A DNA stretch of 64,000 bases from Gymnopus androsaceus JB14 (Eukaryota > Basidiomycota > Agaricomycetes > Agaricales > Omphalotaceae). Under the pieces are notes generated by a model. The model was not told the DNA's origin, searched no databases, and was given only the letters and a program-made list of their open reading frames with translations. The stretch spans positions 55,640-119,639 of the forward strand of contig ML769495.1 of NCBI GenBank assembly GCA_009733575.1. Reading direction: 5' to 3'. Every line of letters starts with the position of its first letter. Positions within the stretch are counted from its first letter, which is position 1. The translations under genes were made by a program, and so were the position numbers. Shown here piece after piece: positions 21,208 through 31,329 of the stretch.

Positions 21208-22291
21208 CTTTAGACGATATGACCGGATTATAAGAGAAGGGGATTGATGATAAGGTTGATTGAACGATCCAAGAGACTTCGAGTCGGGTATCATAGCAAT
21301 TTACATTCAGCAAGGAACAAAACGAGGCGCACAATGATGGATCGTATCAGTAACAAAGATGGCTTGGCAGCTAGCCGCTTGTACTTCGCCAGCATATCGT
21401 TCGACTAGAATAAGAGCGAATGGTGCTTTGCAGGGGTAATGAAATCCTACGCTATTGAAAAACGCGAAATTGTCTTTGAATTTTGAAGGATGTGAACTGA
21501 TGTGAATCATGGATACGTCTGGAGACGTGTCAGTAGCCGCCAATTTTGAAATGCGCGCTGAAACGTACTGTTCCTGTTCATCTTGGGATGACATATTTAC
21601 TATTCAAGCGGGCGTCGAAGCTGTATAGTTGAAAGGGAATTAGTAGACGATCTCCGGTAAGAGATATCGTTGAAGCTCTGAAGAAGGCAAACGAATACTA
21701 GGACGCACCAGGAAGTGATATCGATGCACAATAAGTTACCTCAGATTGCTCGAATAGCTCGAAGAGTAGGCCCTATGGAAAATATAGGAACAATGTATGT
21801 ATGAGAATGCGTCAGAAAATGGGGCTCAAAGAGGGGTTTCGAGAGTTCAAGTCCTTTGAAAAGTTTCTGTGTCGATGAAGTTGTGCATCGGCAACAAATG
21901 TCAAAAGGTGGGATAACTCGAAGACTCGGAAGTGTCATTCGAAACAGTATTGAAGAGAAGTTCTTCTTTTCTGCAGCAACTGAGCCCGCAGAGTGCTCAG
22001 CTCAAAGCAAGCAAAACTGTCAAGTTGTCATGGAGGAAATGTAATGATTGGGCGCTTGTGGAGAAGCCGCTGCCAGCTGCCAGTGTGTTGTAGACGGTAA
22101 AATTGGCACTGCGTGGTCGGGTTCGAGTTCTGTCAGTGTCAGGATGCGTTACTAGCGCTATATTACTATAGATAGCTATAAGCAAGCTATACTTAAATGT
22201 GGATTTTCGTAGATTTTTTTTTTTTTTTTGAAGATCACAAATAAGGATGAAACCAGCATTAACACGCGGCTCATCAGAAACGAAACTCACG
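21208..22291. other. Intergenic stretch, no gene recognised
   Basis: Minus-strand frames at 21307-21594 and 21741-21938 have no motifs. The target-site copy of transposon A (CTCACG) is at 22286-22291. Confidence 0.4.
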
Positions 22292-23071
22292 TATGGTGGC
22301 CCAAAGTGTGAAAAAATAAATTGTCGCGCGCTCATTAATTATCATACGCGCTACTTACAACTCACGCGCGCGCGACACTAATCACGCACGTTACTTAAAT
22401 TGACAGAGATATAGCCAACTAGTGAGATAGCTCCCGAAGCTCTGTTGCCCAAGTAACCCCACCAATTCTAATATAATGATGGCCAAGATAGTACAGGAAT
22501 GATTCAGGACTTCAGAATCAGAAGCATACATACAGACCATAGATGATGTGTAATCTCTAGGTTTCTCTCTTCCAGACCCCTTTAACATGCTCTGTTTTCA
22601 GTACTGTTAATGAGTTTCTTTTCATATTGTTTCATAATTCATTAGAGTCAATCTGCTTCTCTACACTGTCAAGTTCTGGATACTTCAATTTTTTGCTTAC
22701 TAGGTACAATTGTCAATGAGGATTGGGGAAGGGATGCTCTTTTCTTTGTCAGTTTTGATTCAATTTTCTTCATCCAGGATGCCTTTTGAAGTGTAAATAT
22801 ACACTATAGGTAAGCCTACTACCCTCAAGCTTGCTCTTCACAAGGCTGACTTCTGATCTACAAGGACAAAAATGCCTTTCAGATGTAAGGCACTTACTGA
22901 CAACTGTGAGGAGGTACATCCTGTTTTGAGTTTCATTTAGGGGACCTTCAACTGAAGCATAAATGGATACCATAGACAAGGCCCTCTCTTTCCCCTCTAT
23001 TCAACACTCACTCTCTATGTCCCAGTGGAAAAGCCGCAAAGGGCACACCCATTGCTGTATACAGTATAACT

Positions 23072-23230
23072 CATCAGCAAAACCTGTATTTTCGCTGGAG
23101 CTTGACAGCTGTCAAAAAAACTGTCAATTTTCTCCAGAGATCTCCAGAGGTCTCTGGAATAGGGTACCTTGCTCCAGAGATGTCCCAAATGAATGGGTTT
23201 TCTCCAGCAAAAATACAGGTTTTGCTGATG
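23072..23230. mobile_element. CATCAGC-type MITE inside transposon A
   Basis: 159 bp with terminal inverted repeats CATCAGCAAAACCTGTATTT and the complement at the right. The interior folds further through CTCCAGAGATCTCCAGAG-type pairings and holds the GGTACCTTGCT core. The equivalent position in transposon B (near 27970) lacks it, giving a natural empty site. Confidence 0.85.
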
Positions 23231-23750
23231 CTGTTTAAATTATTGTTACTGTAGTACAAGTAGTAAGTACTCTGGAGTCTACCTGAATCTACCCTGGAGC
23301 CATATTATCTATATAGAAGATGCCACTTTGGAAACAGGGATGTATCTCAAAGAGACTGAACCCTCACCAGATTCTCGGAGGAACCGGAGCGGGGATACCG
23401 GCAGGTATACGTCATAAGTTCGGCAGTAAACAGCTCTACATAGTCATGTGAAACATAATTGTAAGCACTATTACTCAGATTACCTTATTGGGCTCTGCCA
23501 GATTGCTGCCAGAGCCCGATTTGGCTCTGATCCGTTCTGATTCTGACAGCTGTTACAGTTGACTCCCTTGTAAGGGCATACACTCCTGAAAGGCATTTTT
23601 GGCAGAACTGGGTCTTTCTGCAGGGAAAAAGGCATACTACTGGCATACCAGCTAGGGCTTACCTCATACCTTCCTTTTTTGGAAATTAAAATCATTGGCT
23701 TTGTTGAGCGCGGAGACTTGACACAATTATATGCGCGCACATGAGTTGTA

Positions 23751-25004
23751 CTATTGCCTGCCGGGAAGTGGGCCAGTCTGGGTAGCGAGCCATTGTGTAG
23801 CTACAGAGCGTAAAATACATCCTACATAAAGTTGTGAGGTATACCATGTAGACCAACCTCAGATCATCCTCTGAGTACCAATTGGCAGTGAGTGGGTAGC
23901 TGGAAGCAGTGTGGCGAATTGATTGCCGGTGGTACTCGGCACGCTAGCGTGATTCCCTTACTCTTTCGAGCAATCTTCATGAAGAATTCAAGCTGTATCA
24001 AAACCCTTCCCTTCTGCTGCATTCTTGGCACATAGAATATCTTTTTTATGTGCTTTAAGATGTCCTGAATCACTCATAACAAGCTTCATGTGAAATTTTA
24101 TCAAAATATACAACTGCAATGCTCGGCTTGCAATTTCTGGACTGTCTAAGAGGTAGTTCCTCATATCTCTTCAATCTCAAACGGGAATCTCACGAAATTT
24201 GTGCCAGCCAATACGGTATGTCTCTGGAGGCCTCTGTTGGTTGGAATAGTTTTTCTAATTTTTTTTTGTCTCTTCAGGATCGTGTTTATTGTTGATCTCG
24301 ACTGAAAACTCTCCTTCTTGTGTAGCATCAAATATCCAAAGCTGTGGTAGTTGCAGCTGAGATCTGCGATACTGGTGTGTTGCCACTGTGCTACCCTTCC
24401 TATTTACCACTGATTCTAAGCTTCTGCTTTGCTGCCAGACCACACATGGACAGTACTTCTTGATGTCCTCCAGTGTTCTCATATTCTCACTATCTACTAC
24501 ATCCCAACTATCATGCATTTACATAACCTGGCTGCTCTCTCAACACTCCCCAACACCTAACAATACCCCCTTACCAGTATCTACCTTGAATATTGTCCTC
24601 AACTGGGCATTCTCAGTCATCCAAGTTGAATATAGAATTTCAGGGTATTTTCAATGTAATTGGGTTTTGGATAGACTTATTACTGCGATAAAACTTGCAT
24701 TGAGGTTGATTGAGCATGTAACAAGCCTCTCTGAGCCTTGTGGTCAATGCCAACATTGAGACGATGCATTGCTGGCGCGTTTTGGACAGATGGCCCGGTT
24801 CCTGGTCATTACCATGTTTTGGACCCATTGCCATAGAATATTCATATTGGATCAAGTTTACCTCTGATCCTTTCGAAATTATGCTCACTTTCTCCGTAGG
24901 ATGTGTGCACACAACCTGAGCACCATAATAAATGGAGGCAGTCAAACTGCGTCATGATATAACCTAAAATATGCTTAGGTGACCCACTACTAGGTACTGA
25001 ATAG
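23751..25004 (-). mobile_element. Decayed Tc1/pogo-like insertion inside transposon A's right TIR
   Basis: It interrupts the right TIR between GAGTTGTA and AGTAGTGCG and is flanked by TA on both sides; in transposon B the same place reads without interruption. The ends share CTATT in inverted orientation (CTATTGCC on the left, GGTACTGAATAG on the right). A minus-strand frame near 23900-24000 reads IARKSKGITLACRVPPAINS, which resembles the helix-turn-helix of pogo/Fot1-type transposases (x-A-x-x-V-P-x-x-T/A-I). The rest is too decayed to identify a DDE domain. Confidence 0.55.
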
Positions 25005-25146
25005 TAAGTAGTGCGTATGATAATTGATGAATGCGCGACAATTTATTTTTTCACACTTTGGGCCACCATACTCACGGATTACCGTTCGCTCATTCACTGA
25101 GAATATAACCCAAATATCGCCTATGTAGGTCTTTGAGTAACCAAAA

Positions 25147-25294
25147 TACACTGGCAGCCAAAAGTGATGCCACCCCCAAATCGGGTACTGAATGGAGCTG
25201 AATACGATCTCTCAATTTAGTAGGTCACGGGGGTGTATTCAGTTGCCATTCAGTACCCAATTTGGGGGTGGCATCACTTTTGGCTGCCAGTGTA
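25147..25294. mobile_element. MITE with TA target duplication (mariner-type)
   Basis: TA is followed by CACTGGCAGCCAAAAGTGAT and the element ends with the exact complement followed by TA. The arms extend over about 45 bp (to ...CCAAATNGGGTACTGAATGG) around a short loop. This fits a Tc1/mariner-derived foldback MITE. It is not coding. Confidence 0.88.
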
Positions 25295-25853
25295 CCAGCC
25301 GCGGCCAGGACTCACATGCAGAAATATATTCGTGTATGCTTAGTACTAGCAATTTTTGCTGTTCTGGGCTTCATTGAGTCATTCTATTTGAGCTAAATTT
25401 CCACCCTCTTGTATATAACAGCACTCGCATTAATGAAATCCGGAAACTCAGAGAATGGAACAAGCTATCCGCGGGTTATTGAGCCCATTGCATAGAGCTC
25501 GACCACAGCTTCATTTTGAGTCCTGGATGAAACCAAACCGTGCGGAGCTGACTGAGATATAATGGAAACAAGTTTGATGATGTTCGACGTGGCAGAACTG
25601 CATTATGGACATTGTTTGTTGCCATTTTTGTAGCGGTCCATAAATTTCAATGCGGAACATGTCATACTACCTCATAAGTGTTAGACTTAGGGACCATGGC
25701 GACTACAGCAATGGTTCCCCTATACAGTCTGATACAGTAGAAATCCATGTTCAATGATAGATCATAGATGTGAGAAGTTATAAAAGGTGTCTTCACCCTC
25801 AAACGAGGTTGAATCGTTCATCTCACAGTTAGAGAACAAAGTCAGCAACAGAC
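25295..25853. other. Intergenic, promoter region of the nucleoside permease gene
   Basis: No gene recognised. TATAAAAGG at about 25779 lies 75 bp before the ATG at 25854 and is a plausible TATA box. Confidence 0.5.
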
Positions 25854-27094
25854 ATGATGCAAAGCATTCTTTGTCTGTTGAACCTGTTCTTGACAATGAA
25901 TGTCATATCCACTGGCAGTGGGAAGAGTCTCACAGCTTGTTTCTTTCACGAGCAGACAGCTCCAAAGATAAGGCCCAAAGTATTTATAATTGACATGGTG
26001 CGCATATTCAAGTTAATTATCACACTTCGAATCAGACTAAGTATCTTACCTGACATTGTTAGTTTGCATCGGAGGGAGACATCTGGCAAGATATCCTGCA
26101 GTTCAACATACTTGCTCAGAATATCACAGTCGCTGGCTTCTCTCCACTTTTCCCTGATGCGCATTGCACCGAAGATGGGTCCATCTGTCAGGTTATAACA
26201 AGGGAAGCAGAAATCAATGCAGCTTTGACAATCACTTCTCTGGTTCATTCTCCAGCCTTTGACCTTGCTTCGACATATTTCCTCATAGCTGGAATAGCCG
26301 GAGTCAATCCTGAGGTTGCTACACTCACATCTGTAACCTTCCCCCGCTATGCGGTCCAAGTTGCTCTTCAGTATGAATTTGACGGACGAGAGAAACCCAG
26401 GGATTTCCTGACAGGATACGTTCCCCAAGGATTGTTTGCTCCAAACCAATACCCACAGACCCTTTACGGAACTGAAGTCTTTGAGCTCAATGTTGCGCTT
26501 TGCACACTAGCAGTACAGTTTGCGAGACATGCTGTCCTGAACAACACTGAAGCCACGCAGCAGGTTCAGATGGCTTTCGCAAACTCTACCATATACAAGG
26601 CTGCAACTAAGCCTCCTTCCATTGTTGAATGTGACACTGCAACATCCGACAACTTCTGGACTGGCATTCTCCTTGGTGAAGCATTCAAGGATACCACCAC
26701 TCTGTTTACCAACGGCACTGGGGTATATTGTACCACTCAACAGGAAGACAATGGTACATTGGAAGCCCTCTTACGAGCTGCATTGGCTAGGCTTGTAGAT
26801 TTCTCCAGAATTGTTGTCATGCGTACAGCGTCTGACTGGGATAGGCCATCCCCTGGAGAGACCGCTGCAAACTTGTTTTTGGCGGATCCTCCGGGATTTG
26901 AGCCTGCTATCTTAAATATCATGCTTGCAGGTGTTGAAGTGGTCCAAGGGCTTGTGAATGGGTGGGACAAGAGGTTTAGGGATGGTGTCAAGCCAGAAAA
27001 CTATATTGGGGACATTTTTGGATCTTTGGGTGGAAAACCTGATTTTGGTCTTCCCAGTGTGCTGCCGTCGCGTAAGAGAAGAAAAAGGCAATGA
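25854..27094 (+). CDS. Purine nucleoside permease (NUP family)
   Basis: Two exons, 25854-25997 and 26063-27094 (phase 0, 65-nt intron), give 391 residues. Family marks are IRPKVFIIDMFASEGDIWQD around the exon junction, YFLIAGIAGVNPEVATLTSV, REKPRDFLTGYVPQG, YGTEVFELNVAL, CDTATSDNFWTGILLGEAF, FTNGTGVYCTTQQEDNGTLE, RIVVMRTASDWDRP and NYIGDIFGSLGGKPDFG. The N-terminus (SILCLLNLFLTMNV) is hydrophobic and may be a signal peptide. NUP proteins share the nucleoside phosphorylase fold and have been linked to purine nucleoside uptake in Candida. The gene looks intact although it lies between two inverted transposons, and its composition is richer in CpG than theirs. Confidence 0.93.
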
Positions 27095-28172
27095 GAGGTT
27101 GAATGATAGCTGTAATGGAGTTCTTCTGCTATATATATTGAAAGTTATCTTTTTCTAGACTGCTTACGAAGCGACATTGTCCAGTTCAGTCAACCATCAG
27201 CGCTTGAACTTTGTTTTTCGAGCTACATAATTTCTACCTTTGCACGCCAATCTTGTTTCATGGATCAGAGAAGAGGTCTTGATTGAGTTGAAGTGCAGTT
27301 CGAAGCTTGAGAGCCAATTCATTGCAATTGGATTCTTTGTTAATTTGAAGTTTCTGCGTCAAACTTGAAGTCTGCGTGTCCAGAGTAAGTGTATGGTGGC
27401 CCAAAGTGTCAAAAAATAAATTGTCATGCGCTCATCAATTATCATATGCGCTACTTACAACTCACGCGCGCGCATATAACTGTGTCAAGTCTCCACGCTC
27501 AACAAAGTTCAACATATTCAATGATTTTTAATTTCCAAAAAAGGAAGGTATGAGGTAAGCCCTAGCCGGTATGCCGGTAGTATACCTTTTTCCCTGCAGA
27601 AAGACCCAGTTCTGCCAAAAAAGCCTTTCAGGCGAGTATGCCCTATCCCTTACAAGAGAGTCGACTGTAATGGCTGTCAGAATCAGAATGGGTCAGAGCC
27701 AAATCGGGCTCTGGCAGCAATCTTGCAAGTAGTTTGAGTAATAGAGCTTACGATTGTGTTTCACATGACTATGTAGAGCCGTTTACTGCCAAACTTCATT
27801 GATGACATATACCTGCCGGTATCCACCCCGGTTCCTCCGAGAATCTGGTGAGGATTCCTCTTTATCCCTGGTTCCAAAGCGGCATCTTCTATCATTAGAT
27901 AATATGGCTGCAGGGTAGATTCAGGTTGACTCCAGAGTACTTACTACTTGTACTACAGTAGCAATACTTTAAACAATTACACTGTATATAGCAATGGGCT
28001 GGGTGTGCCCTTTGCCACTGGGACCTAGAGAGTGAGTGCTCCATAGAGGGGTAAGAGAGGGCTTTATCTATGGTATCAATTTATGCTTCAGTTGAAGGTC
28101 CCTAAATGAAACTCAAAACAGGATGTACCTCCTCACAGTTGTCAGTAAGTACCTTACATCTGAAAAGGCCTT

Positions 28173-28351
28173 CATCAGCAAAACCTGTATTTTTGCTGGA
28201 GAAAACCCATTCATTTGGGACATCTCTGGAGCAAGGTACCCTATTCCAGAGACCTCTGGAGATCTCTGGAGAAAATTGACAGTTTTTTTGACAGCTGTCA
28301 AGCTCCAGAGATCTCTGGAGACCTCCAGCGAAAATACAGGTTTTGCTGATA
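28173..28351. mobile_element. CATCAGC-type MITE inside transposon B
   Basis: The same family as 23072-23230 (CATCAGCAAAACCTGTATTT at the left end, complement at the right) but inserted at another site and in the opposite orientation. GAAAAGGC occurs just outside on both sides, while the matching place in transposon A (near 22885) reads through with one copy, so an 8-bp target duplication is likely. Confidence 0.85.
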
Positions 28352-28701
28352 GGCTTGGAAAAGGCATTTTTGTCCTTGTAGATCAGAAATCAGCCTTGTG
28401 AAAAGCAAGCTTGAGAGTAGTAGGCTTATCTATAGTGTATATTTACACTTTAAATGCATCCTGGATGAAGAAAATTGAATCAAAACTGACAAAAAAAAAG
28501 AGCATCCCTTGATTCCCTTCCTCATTGACAATTGTACCTAGTAAGCAAAAATTTGAAGTATCCAGAACTTGACAGTGTAGAGAACTTACAGATTGACTCT
28601 AATGAAACAATAGTGTGAAAAGAAACTCATTAACAGTACTGAGAACAGAGCATGTTAAAGGGGTCTGGAAGAGAGAAACCTAGAGATTACACATCATCTA
28701 T

Positions 28702-29240
28702 GGATAATTCTACTGAACAACCCTGTTGGAGGGGTTGTTCGCAAGTAACAACCCTCAAGGCTCCGGACGTCACACCGGAGTCCCAGCGGGTCACACCAAC
28801 ACTTCCTACATTAAACTCCCATTAGCCGTGTTCTGCCTGGATAAAAAACAATTGCCAGAGCCTACTCATGTATTTGCTTTATATATGCTCCAAGTATAAA
28901 ACTATGATTTGCTAGCAGTCATCGAGGCCCGATTTACCAGTCTCGAGGCATTTCTCTCTGCACATTGGATCCTGAGCAACAACTTCATTTTTCTTTCTCT
29001 CCCTTCCGAGTCGTTGATTAAAACAATGTCAAGCCGGATTTTCTGAGCACTATCTAACAGGATTGGTATTCGGTACTTGCTTTCGGAATATGGGAATGAG
29101 TCAAGCAGAGTGCCTGAAGAGCCTTGGAGCAAGGGGTGACATAGAAATTCATTGGAAGAAATGACGCCCGGCGTGACGGAGAACAGCTGGGGTTGTTTGA
29201 GGTTGTCTGGCGCCATCGGGGTTGTTCAATAGAATTATCC
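28702..29240. mobile_element. 539-bp TIR element with a 9-bp target duplication (Mutator-like size class)
   Basis: The ends are GGATAATTCTACTGAACAAC and the complement of GGATAATTCTATTGAACAAC. ATCATCTAT is duplicated at 28693-28701 and 29241-29249. The paralogous place in transposon A (about 22540-22552, minus strand) carries a single ATCATCTAT with no insertion. A 9-bp duplication is typical of Mutator-like elements; the family is inferred from that alone. No transposase frame is present. Confidence 0.88.
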
Positions 29241-29368
29241 ATCATCTATGGTCTGTAGTATGTATGCTTCTGATTCTGAAGTTCTGAATTATTGCTGTAC
29301 TTTCTTGGCTATGATTATAATAGAATTGGTGGAATTACTTGGCCACCAGAACTTCGGGAGTCATCTCA

Positions 29369-30720
29369 TCCCCGACACTGACCGAAGGGAAGGGAGGGTT
29401 CTGTCGATAATGATCGGACGAAATGGAACTGAAACTTTGCAATTTCTTCTCACGCTCTCGCAATTCATATACCTTTTACTTCCGCTTTTCTCTTTGTCTG
29501 CCCCATCGTCTTCATCAGTTGTTGGATTTGGACCCATACAATCTAGAGAAAATGCCTACTACAAATGATATTTATCTTGCTTTGTTGTCCTCCTTGCCGA
29601 CTTAGTCATTATCAACGTGTGATGAATTAAGTACTTAGACAGAACCTCGGTTCACTTAAAACGTCTCTTCTGCAGACTATTATTCCTTGGCGCATGAATA
29701 AAGATTACCTTGTTGACCAGATTGTAATGAAATTGCGCTCTGCTCGTTACTCTTTTCAAGGTAATCAAGATTGCTATCAGGCTCCTTGCCATGGTTTCCA
29801 TACCGAGTTTGGCCCTGCAATATACCGCACGCTCACTCAATCGTTGTCGCTTGACACTGTTACAGATCACAAGCCTCTCCCTTATATTAATCCTGATTTT
29901 TTACCTGCATTGAAAGAAGAGCTTTCTGTCTGCCTGCCTGTTGATTTGGACTAACTTTTGTCTTCTTTATCTGTGAAGACAACATGCAAGCATAGCTCCC
30001 CATTGTATCGAATCAATGCCCCCGATGGGACAGGTTTCATCACCTGTACTGACTCGGTTATGTTTCTTTGCAGAATATTCTTGGCTCAATTCTGCTTCTT
30101 ATACATGCTGCATTCTAGTACCTTGGTTGAGCCCTGGGTTGAGCTGTACTTCTCTGAAAACTTTATTCTCAACCCTTTCATGATGTTTCTGATTTAGTCT
30201 TTGCAATCCTAGAAGGTCAAGGTTATCCTTATTCTGTCTTGAGTGCAGCCTCAGGTGCCCTTGTCACTTATAACTCTAAGACTATATTGGGTTTACCCGT
30301 TCCTGGTTCACTCAACAATCGCAAACATATTGAAAGGAAAGAAGCTCATGTAGCTCATGTGGCAAACAAACTCCAGGTGTTGGAGGATGCGAAATTAACT
30401 TGGCCTCAGCCCATACCCCAGTCAACAATCACTGATTGTCTTCGAACTTACTGGCAGTCTATTCAATATGTGCCTTTGTCTGTTTGTGCCTTATGCGGTG
30501 CTGAAGATCGTCTCCGCACCGGTTCACTATGTCCTTTAGAGAGCTTCACAATTTACGTGTCACAAATCAGTATATCTTGGAGCATTTGGCCTTTCTTTAC
30601 ACTAGACCTACCATCCAAAATCTAGTAGTAGTACTATATTTTCTTTTGCGTGATTTGTGCGTGATTCGAGGGCAAGGGCACAGGCCTGTCGGGGATTGCC
30701 GCGTTAGCGGCGCTAAGGAT
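29369..30720 (+). mobile_element. Helitron-like insertion (degenerate) inside transposon B
   Basis: It interrupts the transposon core between TCATCTCA and TAGTTAGCTA, where transposon A is continuous. It begins TCCCCGACACTGACC. Near its right end stands the hairpin GCCGC-GTTA-GCGGC (30698-30711), as in Helitron 3' ends, preceded by GTCGGGGA, the complement of its own start. Broken frames include DCLRTYWQSIQYVPLSVCAL followed by CGAEDR, which resembles the cysteine segment at the start of Helitron helicase-like proteins, and WRMNKDYLVDQIVMKLRSAR. The terminal CTRR expected of Helitrons is not clear. Confidence 0.5.
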
Positions 30721-31000
30721 TAGTTAGCTATGTCTCTCTCAATTTAAGTAGCGCGCGTGATTAGTGTCGCGCGCGTGTGAGTTGTAAGTAGCGCGTATGA
30801 TAATTGTTGAGCGCGCGACAATTTATTTTTTCACACTTTTGGCCACCATATAAGTGGTATGGGGATAGCAATGCAGAAAGGGTGTTTTGGAGTCTTTGGA
30901 TTAGTCAGAAAACACGGCGCATTGTAGATGGGGTGCTGGTGCTAGCCTGGATACAGTAGAAAAAGTGAGTTGTGAGTCAGTTACTTAGCGACATTGTGGG

Positions 31001-31085
31001 TCCCTGGTAGTATATCGGTTAGTACACGCGCCTGTCATATTTTCGTCGAGCGCGCGAAAGCTGGGTTCGACTCCCAGCCAGGGAG
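31001..31085 (+). tRNA. tRNA-Asp(GTC): tRNA-Asp (anticodon GTC) with an ~11-nt intron
   Basis: TCCCTGG/CCAGGGA acceptor, GTATATCGGTTAGTAC D arm, CGCGC/GCGCG anticodon stem with loop CTGTCA, an intron around TATTTTCGTCG, and CTGGG-TTCGACT-CCCAG T arm. All stems pair, so it looks functional. It lies 150 bp right of transposon B and is not part of a unit X repeat. Confidence 0.9.
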
Positions 31086-31329
31086 TGGGCAGAAAGGGCA
31101 ATCGAATTTTGATACTTTTTCGAACGATAGTTTGTGATTCTGTGAGACGAGTTGCGTATCTGAAACCTTTCATCCCGCGGTCATCTTCTGAAGGTCTGGC
31201 TGTGTAACATACGCAGGGTATCTCATTGAAGATTATACAGTAATGAAACAGTCCCTAAGTTACGTATCGTAAAAGAGAAATCTGTGACGAAATTGAATGT
31301 GCATAAAAAAAACTATGCGAACAATCCAT

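Larger units (their letters stand above)
22292..25070 (+). mobile_element. Transposon A: non-autonomous TIR element with nested insertions
   Basis: Terminal inverted repeats begin TATGGTGGCCCAAAGTGTGA and end with the complement (GGGCCACCATA at 25070). The homologous terminal stretch is about 80 bp and includes a CpG-dense CACGCGCGCGCG run. A 6-bp target duplication CTCACG flanks it (22286-22291 and 25071-25076). The core (22390-23750) is non-coding and is repeated in inverse orientation in transposon B. After subtracting the MITE at 23072 and the insertion at 23751 the element is about 1.37 kb, the same as B after its own insertions are removed. No transposase was found. Confidence 0.85.
27392..30850 (-). 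mobile_element. Transposon B: inverse copy of transposon A with nested insertions
   Basis: TIRs TATGGTGGCCCAAAGTGTCA on the left and GGCCACCATA on the right match those of A, and TAAGTG is duplicated on both sides (27386-27391 and 30851-30856). The core runs opposite to A: 27490-28000 matches 23270-23750 reversed, and 28000-28700 matches 22570-23000 reversed. Removing the MITE (28173), the 539-bp element (28702) and the ~1.35-kb insertion (29369) leaves about 1.37 kb. It is non-coding. Confidence 0.85.
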
